Assembly: GCA_024114885.1 (NCBI GenBank)
Contig: CP099422.1
Coordinates: 2,604,001 to 2,668,000, forward strand
DNA: 64,000 nucleotides
Source of the DNA: Septoria linicola
Lineage: Eukaryota > Ascomycota > Dothideomycetes > Mycosphaerellales > Mycosphaerellaceae
Reading direction: 5' to 3'
Under the pieces are notes generated by a model. It had not been told where the DNA came from. It searched no databases and saw nothing but the letters and a program-made list of their open reading frames with translations. This document shows, piece by piece, positions 33,442-44,571 of this stretch. The translations under genes were made by a program, and so were the position numbers. Each line of letters begins with the position of its first letter. Position 1 is the stretch's first letter.

Positions 33442-34065
33442 ATGCCTCTCATTCAACATGCGCCGGATGCGCTGCCATACGTTGACGCACCAGTGTCTGA
33501 AGAGACGATGCAGGCTGCCAATGCCTTGATTCACGCCGAATTGGATGCTGCACACACCTCCACCACGCTACACCCTTCCATTCCAGCACAGAAGGCGTCG
33601 CATTTCTCCGACTCGGTCGAAGCTGAGCACGCCCGCATTGCCGCTGGTCAGCCAAAGGACGGCGGACTGGACTTGAGCCGCTATGAGCTGCTAGACGCAC
33701 CAGCCAAAGGCGACCTCTCAGCGTGGAAGGAGTCTTTGCAAAAAGCATACGCCAGTGCCGAGTATCTTCGCGGTCGCGAGGTCAATCTCAGCCTTCTGGA
33801 GACGTACGGCAAGAACGCGTGGTTGATCAGCAACAGCCAGCTGGAGGATGAGCTCAAGTCGTTGGAGAAGGAACTCGAAAGTGCGAAGATCGAGCAGGAG
33901 CAGCTCGAACAGGGCCGACGTGCTGCCCAAGCGAACGCAGCAGGAGAGATGCAAGGCCTGGAAGAGGCCTGGAAGACTGGTGTTGGCAGGATGATCGAGA
34001 CACAGGCAGCAGCCGAACGTCTACGACTGGAAATTTTGCAACGAAAGCGTCAAGGCGTTGCTTGA
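33442..34065 (+). CDS. SPF27: Pre-mRNA splicing factor SPF27 (BCAS2/Cwf7 family)
   Basis: A 207-residue single-exon protein. The N-terminal DALPYVDAP motif, the helix with SRYELLDAPAKGDLSAWKES, the LRGREVNLSLLETYGKNAW block and the long C-terminal coiled coil with LEKELESAKIEQEQLEQGRR define the BCAS2/SPF27 family. The protein is a core subunit of the Prp19 (NineTeen) complex, needed for spliceosome activation. Start at 33442 gives the conserved N-terminus. Nuclear. With HUB1 in the same window it is the second splicing protein, though the two genes are 13 kb apart. Confidence 0.93.
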   Translation: MPLIQHAPDALPYVDAPVSEETMQAANALIHAELDAAHTSTTLHPSIPAQKASHFSDSVEAEHARIAAGQPKDGGLDLSRYELLDAPAKGDLSAWKESLQKAYASAEYLRGREVNLSLLETYGKNAWLISNSQLEDELKSLEKELESAKIEQEQLEQGRRAAQANAAGEMQGLEEAWKTGVGRMIETQAAAERLRLEILQRKRQGVA

Positions 34066-34894
34066 ATGCTCTTCGGCCGCCTATCTGACCAGAGTGGACG
34101 ACAAGTTATCAGATTGACTTGTGGCCGACCTCCTGGTGCGCGGAAGAGGGGAGGCAGCATGGAGTACAGTGCATCGAGATGCTTCTCGTGAAGACGTAGC
34201 TCAGATCTAAGGCCAGTCGGCGACCAGAGAGGAATGTCCGACACATTCAAACGTTGAACTCTGCGGCTTGCCGATGAAAGAGAACGCGCATGGAACGCAG
34301 CAGCACGGTGTGTTGGCAATGCTTTCGCGTTCGTGGCGCCACTCACATATGGGCCCCTGGTCCCATAGCACCGCCGAATGTGATCAGACCGCAAACGGTA
34401 CCGACTCCGCCATCCTGGCAGCACATCAAAATCGTGCTGCAACGGGATCTATAGCGCAGGCATTTGCAAGTGCGAATGCTTCCTTCGTGTATTTCATGAA
34501 TCAGCAACACTGGCAATGTGCCGTTACCGACTCAATCTGGCCAAACACAACACGCGGACTGTATGCACGCCACAAACTTTATCCGCACAACGGCTTCTGA
34601 TACCCGTTACAAACCTTCAGTCCACCGCATCTAGCGCAAGGCTGACAGGAAACAGCCACAGACGCGTTGAAATACACCCGGTACTACTCGATGCATTACC
34701 TTGTCGAGCCAGAGCGGGGAGAAGATGAAGGACACGCTCGCACTTTCAAACATGACATTGTCATGATACGACTCACGCGTCTGGGTCAATGGCTTACATA
34801 GTCCTGCTATCAGCTCAACTTTACATTACACCTTTTCGTGCCCTTTGCAGCTTCATACTTTGCGCTCTCAGGCAGCTCCGCACAGCCTTTCATC
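34066..34894. other. Intergenic, no supported gene
   Basis: Short unrelated frames only. Presumed 3' flank of SPF27 and promoter of the next plus-strand gene. Confidence 0.45.
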
Positions 34895-36256
34895 ATGCGT
34901 GGTCGCCACCCTCCTCGATCTCCCTCGGTAGAGAGCTTCACAGAAAAATTCAAAGCATGGAATACTTCATTATCGAACATACAGATACGTGCCTCACTCG
35001 TGCATAAAGCTGGCCTGCGACCCGTATATGAGAAGCGGGAAGACCGTCCGATCCGGTACAACTACAGCAAAAGCACGACAACGCTCCACGAGTGCGCCAA
35101 AGATAGTGCTGTCGACCTTGGCGAATTGCGCGAGAGATATACCAGCGGCGATAGGATATTCAATGAACACGAGCAGAACTCTCAACGGCACCAAAAGTCT
35201 AGAGATCGATCACGAAGTCGTGTATGCGTGTCATCGCGCGCTTCAACACAGTCGGAGTTCGACTACGATGCCCAGTTCCTCGAGCGGGTTGAGGCTGCAC
35301 GAAAAGGCTCAAAGACACGTCCAGCGAGCAGTGCCGGTCGGACAGAGAGTCGACAGAGCGATCAACGGACACTCAGGAATGCCAAGTCATTACCACGCAT
35401 GGCAGTCAAGGCGGAGAAGGCTCTGCCACCATTGCCTGGTGCTGAGGTTCCTCCTCCGGGGAGGAGAACGTTCATGGAGTCCATCAAATCAGCTCGCCAC
35501 CTCAGAAATATGAGAAGTCTGAGTCATTTGAAGGTACCCGTGTACGTCAACCCTCACGAATCGATGGACTTCCGTTGCGTTGGTAGTCCGGTAGAAGCTA
35601 TCAACGCTTTCGAAGAAGTAGAACTCCAGAACGAGCGAGACGATCTACTGCGATCCATCAACTTGTCGAGGGCTCGGATGTGCAACCGCAACACACATAA
35701 TCTTCTACGATCAGCACACCTGGATCGCGAGGCCCAAGAAGCTGCCAGCGACCTGGACAAATTCGAATCTGTACCTGCCGGGAGCACCTTCACCATGGAC
35801 GAGCTGACTTCCACTGCCCAGCTGATCGGTCCAGCTGGCTTTCCAGGCCTTGCTACTGGCGAACGATGGGCGTCAATTCAATACAAACATCAAAGCCACA
35901 CGAAACCCGTCTGCAAGCTTAGTGTCAATGTCGTCAAATCAGCCACTTGTCCCTGCCACAACTACACCATGTTCGCTGCCATCACCGACGAGTCCTGGAG
36001 ATACATCGGCATGGCAAGAACTGCCGTGGATCGCAGATGGGTGGTCCTCCTGTCTGCATCTACATCAGACAATGATGACGCGAAATCTACTCGATCTTTG
36101 TTGACTCCAGCAAGCTCAATCCGCAAGTCGAGATCGAAGTCGAGACTGCGTAGGACAGAAGAGCCGCCGCCGTTGCCCATCACATACGGCACTTTGACAC
36201 CGTGCCATAGCGATGATGAGGAAGATCTGCCGGCGAGGCCTGTGTTTGTTTGGTAA
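34895..36256 (+). CDS. Hypothetical disordered basic protein
   Basis: A single open frame; the ATG at 34895 (453 residues) is preferred over 34838 (472 residues) because the sequence becomes compositionally uniform from MRGRHPPRSPSVESF. Regions are Arg/Ser-rich (SRDRSRSRVCVSSRAS, KSRSKSRLRRTE), with a proline stretch (KALPPLPGAEVPPP), a predicted helical middle (EVELQNERDDLLRSINLSR) and a compact part with paired cysteines (ATCPCHNYTMFAAI) before an acidic end. No family recognised. Length, stable composition and no stop across 1.4 kb support a real gene; a nuclear or cortical scaffold role is speculation. Confidence 0.6.
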   Translation: MRGRHPPRSPSVESFTEKFKAWNTSLSNIQIRASLVHKAGLRPVYEKREDRPIRYNYSKSTTTLHECAKDSAVDLGELRERYTSGDRIFNEHEQNSQRHQKSRDRSRSRVCVSSRASTQSEFDYDAQFLERVEAARKGSKTRPASSAGRTESRQSDQRTLRNAKSLPRMAVKAEKALPPLPGAEVPPPGRRTFMESIKSARHLRNMRSLSHLKVPVYVNPHESMDFRCVGSPVEAINAFEEVELQNERDDLLRSINLSRARMCNRNTHNLLRSAHLDREAQEAASDLDKFESVPAGSTFTMDELTSTAQLIGPAGFPGLATGERWASIQYKHQSHTKPVCKLSVNVVKSATCPCHNYTMFAAITDESWRYIGMARTAVDRRWVVLLSASTSDNDDAKSTRSLLTPASSIRKSRSKSRLRRTEEPPPLPITYGTLTPCHSDDEEDLPARPVFVW

Positions 36257-36752
36257 TCAAAGCAAGAAGCAAGACTTGGTAGAATACGCGCAGACACACA
36301 TTACACATTGGGCACAACTAGGGTGGTTGGGATGGCGATATCATATAGAGATACACCCTTGGAAGGGGATACCCGCGTCCATAGACGACGTTTGATAGCA
36401 CGAAGTAATGATATTGCAAGGATAATTCTCCTACAAGCTCATCTCTCCTACGCTCATGCTTCTACCCGTGGTGTCGCTGCCTTGGCGAGAGCATCAGCGC
36501 TCGAAATGCTAACATGACCTTGACTACGACCGACTAGCTATCTACTATCATCAATCGTTATCACCAAGAGCCTGAATAGATATGCTTTTGTCATGTACTG
36601 TCGAATTACCCTTTTCCTGTCCTGTCTTTTCACCATCAAAAGCAACAGATCGTCATGATCCAACCCAACCCAGAATATATATATATACATCATGAACACC
36701 ACACTCCTCAACAACGCCCATCACCAGACCAGTCATCCAATCAATCAATCAA
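36257..36752. other. Convergent 3' region
   Basis: No gene. It lies between two convergent stops and contains an AT dinucleotide run at about 36675-36690, followed by C/A-rich sequence into the 3' end of the minus-strand gene. Confidence 0.5.
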
Positions 36753-37520
36753 TCACTCATAAAACCAATACTCCGCCGCATACGGCACCTGCACCATCTC
36801 CCCTCCCCCACATTTCCCAGGCGCCACACCTCCCGCCGTCTCAACCCGATACACACTCCCCAACCCCATTGACCTCCCACTCCCATTATCAACCAAATAC
36901 AACCAATCCACAGCCCCCAGTCCATTCGCGCCTTGATACGCCGTACTCGGAGCCTTGGCACCAGAGATTTTCTTCGCTGAGAGGAAATTCCCTCCCAAGC
37001 CAGGGAGGGAGAAGTTCGGGAGTTGGAGAGAGGAGATTTGGTCAAAGTAGTGCGTTCCCACATGTTTGCCTGTGGCAGATAGAGTGAAAGCTGCGCTGGA
37101 AATGGAGTGGCAAGTCTCACAGTATCCATTGTCCACAGACGGGATGCATTTTGTTAATTTGAGACAAGTTTCGAAAGCTTTGAGGGTGGATCTTGTGTAT
37201 TTGTCGCCAGAGGAGGATGTGGCGATGCTCGTAATGTCGTAGAGATCAGCGATGGCGCCGGCTTGAGTGGTGGATTGGACGTAAGTTGAGGAGGCGGAGG
37301 AGCAGGTGTAGTTTTGGAAGCCGAGACCCAGGAGGATGTACTTCGGCGGTTGTGAGGGTGTGGGAAGGGGTGGTGAGTTGGTGTTGGAGATTTTGGAGAG
37401 GGGGAGGGAGGGGTTTGCTGCTGCTTTGTTCAGGCTCCAGAGGGTGCGGGGAATGGAAAGGGCGGTGGTGAGGGAGGCCAGAGTTGCGATGGCCAGGAAG
37501 GCATTGTGGATTGGTGCCAT
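36753..37520 (-). CDS. Secreted DUF3455-family protein
   Basis: A 255-residue single-exon protein with a signal peptide (residues 1-21, AFLAIATLASLTTALS). The body has the DUF3455 pattern: YILLGLGFQNYTCSSAS, GAIADLYDI, then SAKKISGAKAPSTAYQG, GLGAVDWLYLVDNGSG, GLGSVYRVETAGGVAPGKC and VPYAAEYWFY at the end. Such proteins are extracellular, common in filamentous fungi, and their biochemical role is not established. A Pro/Ser linker follows the signal peptide. The coding strand switches near 36990 from C-rich to G/T-rich. Confidence 0.9.
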   Translation of the reverse strand: MAPIHNAFLAIATLASLTTALSIPRTLWSLNKAAANPSLPLSKISNTNSPPLPTPSQPPKYILLGLGFQNYTCSSASSTYVQSTTQAGAIADLYDITSIATSSSGDKYTRSTLKAFETCLKLTKCIPSVDNGYCETCHSISSAAFTLSATGKHVGTHYFDQISSLQLPNFSLPGLGGNFLSAKKISGAKAPSTAYQGANGLGAVDWLYLVDNGSGRSMGLGSVYRVETAGGVAPGKCGGGEMVQVPYAAEYWFYE

Positions 37521-40500
37521 GGTGATGTTCAGCGTGTACTGAGAGATGGACCAGTCTGTTCTGTCCTGTGGTGTATAGTCGACCTTGAGCTGCAGAAGGG
37601 AAGGGTGTGGCCGATCGATTGTCGGCTACTGGGATGCCTTGCACAACCAGAAGGAAAACATCAATCTATATACTTACCGCCGAGCATCTTTGCTTGAGTT
37701 GTTACGTACCCACAATGGCTACAATATGGGCTCGGCTTTGCTGTGCCGCATAGGATTGGCCTTCCAAGTTCCAACAGGACGTGCAGAAATAGACAACAGA
37801 TGCCGCCTGCCCAGACCGCACTAAGGATGCAGAGATCTACAGCGTTCGCACGCCACGGTCGCGAGGTCAGAAGCCTGAATTTCGCGGCACATGGCTCTCA
37901 CATGCGAGTGTTGGCTTAAAAGTGATCTGCTATTTTGCTGATTGTGGTTAGATCTGGTTGTTGACGCCGTGAGCTTGGTCAGATTATAGGCTGAGAATAG
38001 CTACCAAGTATCGTGAACTTGGCCGGCTCTCTCTTGAGCCTCAAAGGCATCCGACTGGAGGGAGGCCGATTGAGGCAATGTCATGAGGCCGTCTACCCAA
38101 GCTCTGTTGCCGCCGTACAGCTACATCTCGGGAGCAGCTACGCGGCCGTAGTGGGACTCAGATGGCGTGCAGTAGTAGCAGATATCAAGGAGAAGCTTGT
38201 TTTGAACAGCGCCTCCAGCCATCTCGCTTGTGAGTGATAAGTCGTGAGCACTGTGGCAGACTTGCAAATGCTGACTCTTGGCGACCCAGGCCAGACATGC
38301 AGTCAGCAGATGATGATATAATACCTTTTGTTCTGCTGCACGACGGGCAGTGCTGATGCGAAAGGTGTGTTGTGTCTGTCCACTGCGGTGGGGGGCCGAA
38401 GATTGAGGTCGAGAGCAGCGCGCCTACAGAGGTGCACGGATCAAGCCTGTAAGATGGATTTACCTGCAATTTCCTCCACATCCCACCCGCTGATTGGGCA
38501 GACCGAGACGAACAGCAGCTAATAGCTCTCTCTAGCACCATATTGTAAGCTAAATTTGGAAAACACTTCTTGCTCGTGGAGAAGCTCAACTTGGTCCGTC
38601 TCCATTGCTCATACCGAAGCCGGCTGCCAATGCGGCGACCCCAAAGTCTTCTTTGCATGATGCATCGCGCCATGGATCGAGGTCTACGCGGGTGTCAGCT
38701 ACCTGCACCACGCCAGCGAGAGCTATGCGGTGCCACGGCGGCACAGTCTCTCACAGCACCACACACAGAGGCATGTGATGATTTCCCCAACACAATGCCT
38801 ACGGTACTGTGTTGGTGGCATAATCCTCGTCGCGGCATTGGTACACCTCGTCGAGGCATCGGCAATCGTGCTCGATGGTCGCAAGCGTGGACCATAGATG
38901 TCCGCGGCCAAGGTACAAACCGCTACTGGAGCTCAGTGCATGAACAACCAGATGCTATGCGCTTCTATGGCAGTGGCACTGAGAGAGGTCACTGGCTGTT
39001 CTCTGAATTCCAAGATCTTGTCGACAAGTTCTGAGCAATATGCCCAGTTGGCGTAACGCGCTGTTAAGATTGGCATATCTGCGTCGCACTTAGGATCGGT
39101 TGACGCGTTCTTCCAAGTGCCTCGCAATACCAACAGAGTACTCATGGCGGAACGACAAGACAATGACAGCGCTTGACGCTAAGAGGACCTGAGTCGAAAG
39201 CGGCGCTAAAGGATTCGATGCTGCTGCTGCTTCCCAGAGGCACAGCAATTGCCACTCACAAGCTAGAACCGTGTCCGGGAGCGGTACGCTACAAAGGCTA
39301 GCTGAGAGGTGCAACAGTCATCTCTCCGTGATGTTGGCGGCGCTCGTCATGGCAAGGTAGTGACAATGTGGCGAAATGCCTGAGTCAGCCGAGAAGCGCT
39401 GCAACAACTGCCCTACTTGTGGAGGCCATTTTGGAAGGCACGGCATTACACTCGCAGCGCACCCTCTTCCACAATTTACAGTCCATACAGATTTGGCTCC
39501 TGCTCGACGTGCACTCAGTTCCACAGCCATTCTCTGTTGCCCACATCGGCGCATCTCCCCAGTTCGCGGCTTCAGACGATGCACAAATTGTCGCGCACAC
39601 AGAGACTGGACTGCAATGTCACGAAGCGCTGCACCGCATGTGCTCGTTGAGGTGCGATTCACCGACAGTAACGAAAGTGTTCAGGTGGTACTTGCTTGGG
39701 CGACAGAGCTCCATATCTTCATCTGACATGGCATCCATCGCGGCAGTTCCAGATGGTCATCTTTACGGCGAGAGCAGGCACAGATACCATCGCACGGTAG
39801 TTGGTGTCTGCTAATAATTTGAGGTGCAGTCATGTTTGCGGAAATGAAGGCCAGTCCCGAACCAGGTCCAGCTGCTGAAACTTCCAAGCAATCCTGAGCT
39901 TGTCAAATGTTGACCATGCTCCAGACCACAAGTTCCTTGTCGAAAGTTCAAACACAAATGGGCCTCGAAGGCTGTTCTATGGTCCATTGACCTGCAGAAA
40001 ACGACCAACGACAAGCACAACCCAGGCTGTCACCTGACTTTAGCTCGGCGTACCCGTGCAACGGTAAGGCAGATCGTGGTTCACCTACCTCGATAGACAT
40101 ACTTCACATGGCTACAGCAAAGCCTTCTGCTCCTCATTTCCTGGGGCAAGCGACTTTGCAGCGAAGCATCGCCAGCTTGAGCATGAACACGATAGTGTAC
40201 CGCCAATGAGAGCAGAGCGGAACCCTCCAAGCACGACAAATCACCAGGAACAGGACATCATGAATGCCAATGACCACAGCGAACAGATGCCGCTTTGGGT
40301 ACGCAGGTAATTTCGATCACGAGTGGTCAATCTTACCGTGGGTGGCCAACAGCTCATGCCCTGAGTCGACGAAGCAGCCTCTGCCGATTGTATAAGAGAC
40401 TATCCTGACCTCCTCACAAAGCCTGGCTCGTTTCCACCTACACCTCAAGTCAGCGGCACTCACAATCCGCAGTCACTCGTTCGGCATTTCAGCTCCCATA

Positions 40501-40570
40501 CCTTCCCTTCCAGCATAGCAATATTCGACAGCCCATCAACCAGCCAATATAACATTGAGCTGCTTTCGAC
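37521..40570. other. Gene-poor 3-kb interval with one weak small ORF
   Basis: No convincing gene. On the plus strand 39376-39726 encodes 116 residues with clustered cysteines (CNNCPTCGGHFGRHG, CTNCRAHRDW); it may be a small zinc-binding protein but has no recognisable family or leader. Other frames look random. Confidence 0.35.
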
Positions 40571-41244
40571 ATGCAGTTCAGGTTGATCACCGCCGTCTTG
40601 GCGTCTGTCGCCGTCAGCGGCGTCGTTGCTGGTCCTGTAAGTCACAGGATATAGATTTGACACGTCGCATTGTTCTGACTCTTGCAAAGGTGTTCGCTCG
40701 TGATGAGCAAGTCCAGCAGGATGTCCAAGCACCTCAAGAAGCTCAGGCCGATGATCCACCGGCGGGGCTACCAGGACTTGACGATAACCTGGCCACGGGT
40801 AAATCGAGCCCTGCCAAGCCAGCAGCGGACACCCCCAGTAGCGGCGGCGGCGGTGGCTTCTTCGGGGGTTTGATCCCTGACACCATCAACGTCAACTACA
40901 CTCCTCCAAAGGATGGCGGCGGCAATTACTGCTCCAACAACCCATACGCACCAGGATGTGGTGGAGGCGGCAACTATTGCTACAACAACCCATACGCACC
41001 AGGATGTGGTGGAGGCAGCAACTACTGCTTCTACAACCCATACGCACCTGGTTGCGGTAACAACTTTCCACCGCCACCTCGTCGTACGCCACCAGGCTGC
41101 CCAGTCTACCAGGAGAGCTGCAACTTCTGCAACTTTGGCCTCGGGTATCGAGGCAATTCCTTCATCGGAGAAGATCCCTACGTCTGCCCCAATCAGTACG
41201 CAGGCTACGGATCCCAATACATCGGTTGCTCGTGTCACTTCTGA
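40571..41244 (+). CDS. Small secreted cysteine-rich protein with three 16-residue repeats
   Basis: Exons 40571-40636 and 40690-41244 join in phase 0 over a 53-nt intron to 206 residues. Residues 1-21 form a signal peptide (LITAVLASVAVSGVVAG), and the intron sits right at its cleavage region. A Pro/Gly spacer is followed by three tandem copies of NYC..NPYAPGCGGG and a C-terminal domain with eight more cysteines (CPVYQESCNFCNFG, CSCHF end). The paired Cys in every repeat suggest disulfide-linked modules, a secreted surface or wall protein, or an effector candidate in a plant-associated fungus (inference). No known domain recognised. Confidence 0.75.
40924..41067 (+). repeat. Three 48-bp coding repeats
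   Basis: Three near-identical 48-base units encode NYCxxNPYAPGCGxxx. The first two differ at only a few bases, so unit number may vary between strains by slippage. Confidence 0.85.
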
Positions 41245-41937
41245 TCGAGAAGCTTTGGCCGTTGGTGCACTGGGAGCGGGTCTGCAGCACTATCGCCCAT
41301 CGAGGCAGCGTAGTCGTGATCGCCCTTGTTGGGTGCTGTCGCTGGCACGAAGCTCTTTCGTTATGGGCCTGGTGCTTGTTGCACGTATAAGGAAAGGATC
41401 AGTTGTAGTGGAGAGGAGAGAAGGAGGGAGTGGAAGGGGTTGGTCGGGTATCTTCTGTAATTAGTCAGTACATCTGTTGCTTGCCAGACTCGTTCGACAG
41501 AGATCATCTGGTGCCATTTCCTTTGCCTTCTTTCTCACTTGTGTTGATTGGCATCTCTAGCCCATGCAGTCGCTAATACACCTTTGGGTGATGTGCACAT
41601 ATTACTGTAGTACTCTGGGATTCTTAAGTGCTCTCTTGAAACTTTGCGAAGCTTCATGTCACGCCAAACATTCGATGCTACTGACCGTGATAAACCTCAT
41701 CGAATATCGTCAAACAAGATGAAGAGGCACCTTGAGAAACAAGAAGAATAATAGTTAGTGTAAGAAGAATCTATCGTGGCTCTCGTTAATGATCACATCT
41801 TCCATTGCCGAGAGCCAGCTCGTACACATATTGCGATTTCAGTAATTCCTGCAGTGGTGCCTATACCACGGACCGCGTCTTGTTCCTCCTCTCATCTTCA
41901 TCACGACATACATCCCTTAGTGTCGTCCCCCTGCCAC
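41245..41937. other. Convergent 3' region
   Basis: No gene seen between the stop of the Cys-repeat gene and the stop of the minus-strand Opy2 gene. Presumed 3' untranslated regions. Confidence 0.5.
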
Positions 41938-43470
41938 TCACTTCGTAGCATGGACATCACTAAACGGGCTCTGATCCCTCTTCCCTCCAATTCCATCATG
42001 ATCCGGATCCTGCGAAGCGCGCTTTGCAGCTTCTTCGATCACGGCACTCAAACCGCCTGGTCCTCGTTTATTGGCGTGATCGGTGTCGTTGCGTTTTATT
42101 CGTGGGCCGGAGCCGACTGAGGCGGACATTGCCGCGTAAGGGTTGGGTCCTCGGAAGGTTTGTGCTGCTAAGGTGGCGTTTGATTGGTGTTCTGTTGCAT
42201 CGAAGAAGGGGCTTTCGAGGGGTTGAATGAGGGGTGCTGGGTCTGCTGCTGCGGCTGTACTTTCTCGGATTAGGCTCTTGCGCGCGCGGGCGTGTTCGTC
42301 TTCTTCGTCGGATTCGTTTGCGGTTTCGACTAGAGGGGAGGGGTTGACTGGTTTTGTGTTGGATCCTTTCGTTGATGTGGAGGCGTCGCTGGGTTGGCGC
42401 GCTACCGGGAAGCGGCCTTTGCCTTTGCCACCACCGATTGTTACAGGCGTTGCTTTTGCAAATGTGCCACCAGTGTGGTGGGATGAAGGCGAGCTTGTGG
42501 CGGATTTCTTCTCGCCGAGCATGACGGCTTTGGGACCGCCTGAACTTCCAGGAGGCGTCGGTCCCAATGTTGGTGGCGACTCCATAGAAGGTGTTGATGT
42601 GGCAGAGGTAGACTTGACAGACACCATTCTCGGCAACGCTCGAATGACTTGTGTTGCTGGCATAGGCTCTGTGGTCGCATCGTCTCTGTACACATCGGAC
42701 ATCATCGAGGATCGAGCCAGAGATGGTGTGATGGAATGCGTCGTATACTGTGTGTCTCTCTTGCCGGATCTCATTGAAGAGCTATCGGAGTATGTGCTGT
42801 CCCGCAGATCCGAAGGCCTGAAGAAGAGAGCATCGCCTTCATTGCTCAATGGACTCTTGGGTGTCATAGCTTGTGGCGTCCTGTTCGCATATGCAGCTGG
42901 TATGGGAGGCACAGGCGCTGTGTTGAGCAGGCTATTGTGGCCAGATCCGTTACGATTCGTGACACCCGGAATGTATGCGATATGAATGATGTTGCTTGCC
43001 CGGCTGAGGAAGCTGGCCGCCACTGATCCTCTCGTTCTTGTGGACGCAGCATCTGAGCGCATCGCATTGAACTGCGAGACGCCCTTCTGTGTTGCGATGT
43101 CATCCTCGGCCTCCCAATCTTCCTGTTCTTGCTCCTGCCGACGCTTCTTGATCCAGTATCGCCAGAACAGAAAGACAATGAGGCCCATAAACACGACTCC
43201 TCCAATCACACCTCCCGCTATGGCTCCCACATTCGTCTTTGCAGCTTTGGGAGAGGGACTCGGGTTGGCAATGCAGACCATATGCGCGCAGTTGTCGCAA
43301 CTCTGCGGGACCAGCGAGCAGATGTCGCCTTCGCGACATGCGGGACATGTGGGTGTCTCGGGCTCACACTCAACACAGCGCTTGAAGATGGATCGCATCG
43401 TCCTTTCCACTTCTGTCCTGCTGTCAGTCGTGCCCGGCGCCTTCCTCGGCATGGTCCTACCGTTCGCCAT
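41938..43470 (-). CDS. OPY2: Opy2-like membrane anchor of the osmosensing MAPK pathway
   Basis: A 510-residue single-exon frame. Residues of about 32-67 form the Cys-rich Opy2 domain: RCVECEPETPTCPACREG and QSCDNCAHMVC, with eight regularly spaced cysteines. One membrane helix follows (GAIAGGVIGGVVFMGLIVFL) with a basic stop-transfer (WIKKRRQEQ), then a long disordered Ser/Pro-rich cytoplasmic tail. Yeast Opy2 recruits the adaptor Ste50 to the membrane for HOG and filamentation signalling. No signal peptide is evident; the start could be MANGRT or the later MRSIFKR. Family call is strong, pathway role inferred by homology. Confidence 0.85.
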   Translation of the reverse strand: MANGRTMPRKAPGTTDSRTEVERTMRSIFKRCVECEPETPTCPACREGDICSLVPQSCDNCAHMVCIANPSPSPKAAKTNVGAIAGGVIGGVVFMGLIVFLFWRYWIKKRRQEQEQEDWEAEDDIATQKGVSQFNAMRSDAASTRTRGSVAASFLSRASNIIHIAYIPGVTNRNGSGHNSLLNTAPVPPIPAAYANRTPQAMTPKSPLSNEGDALFFRPSDLRDSTYSDSSSMRSGKRDTQYTTHSITPSLARSSMMSDVYRDDATTEPMPATQVIRALPRMVSVKSTSATSTPSMESPPTLGPTPPGSSGGPKAVMLGEKKSATSSPSSHHTGGTFAKATPVTIGGGKGKGRFPVARQPSDASTSTKGSNTKPVNPSPLVETANESDEEDEHARARKSLIRESTAAAADPAPLIQPLESPFFDATEHQSNATLAAQTFRGPNPYAAMSASVGSGPRIKRNDTDHANKRGPGGLSAVIEEAAKRASQDPDHDGIGGKRDQSPFSDVHATK

Positions 43471-44571
43471 GTTACTGCTGCTGCCTTGCGCTGCTGCTCC
43501 TCTTGACGTGTTTTCTCAGCCTCGAAATATATCGCGTCCAGCGGCGCCTCGCGCGGTCGTCGCACAGCGTATCTGCCCTCGGTGGCTATGCAGGACTGCG
43601 GGTGGATGCCGTGCTGCAATCTCCTGCCGTCCAATACTCAACAATGTACTTCAAGTGCACACCAACACGCAGAATCAGACTAAAGGTAAAAGAGCGACTG
43701 TCGAAGATTCGGTGAGCATCAATATTCCTGGCTGGAGAGGGATGGGTGCGTGGGTTGCAAGAGCAGACGACGACTGTGAACGCCGGCCGTTGACGAGCGT
43801 TCCAGACGTGTGATCGACCCGCCCGACCCTGGATTGGCTCCACTTCTCACATGGCCTTTGTTGTGGATCAAATTACTTGTTGCATTGTTCTTCACGACAC
43901 GACTCGCGACTCATCAAATGCAGACAAAGATCATCGCTGGAGAGGCGTACCTTGAGTACAGTAAGCGAGGCGAAGAACAATTACAGGATAGCGCCTGGCC
44001 TCTCAAACCTTTAAGAGAGGCAACTGAGTGAGCATTAAGCACGACGCGTAATCACGTCCTGTCAAATACTCGAGCACGCTCAAGGCGAAGACAAAGTATC
44101 ATACAAGCGTGTGACTGCCTTCGACAGGCTTAACCGGTTGCACGTTATCGATAGTCATACGACTGCCCTTCTGCAGTCACTGACGAGCACATCACAAGGT
44201 TAGGGTGAAGAGTCACTGACAAACACATCACAAAGTCAAGGAAAGTAAATGAATGAGACAACATATATCGGCTTACCATATCTTTCTGTAGCGTATACTA
44301 TACATACCTAAGACAGACCTACTTTCTACAGATCCTTCGCCCGTTATCCATATACCGTACAACCAGAACTAGGAACCTAATCCGTCCGGCCGTTTGCAGG
44401 AACAAAGGCGATCTTTTATCCGGCCTCAAGAGGCAATTTTTTCATCTGTAGTCAGCAATAAACCAATTCCCCCTTCGCTTTCACCAAGATTGATCGATCG
44501 GACTTACCTTCCAAATACACCACCCAGCCCCATCAAAGCGAACAAGCAAGCGAGCAAGAGGGACGCAGAAG
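43471..44571. other. Intergenic 1.1 kb
   Basis: Holds the promoter of the OPY2-like gene on the right and the 3' end of the next minus-strand gene. A 25-base imperfect direct repeat (AGTCACTGAC..CACATCACAA) occurs at about 44175-44199 and 44211-44235. No gene seen. Confidence 0.45.

Noticed and set aside
42227..42985. 252-residue plus-strand frame opposite the Opy2 gene
   Set aside because: Low-complexity mirror of the Ser/Pro-rich tail; the opposite frame has the Opy2 domain and membrane helix.
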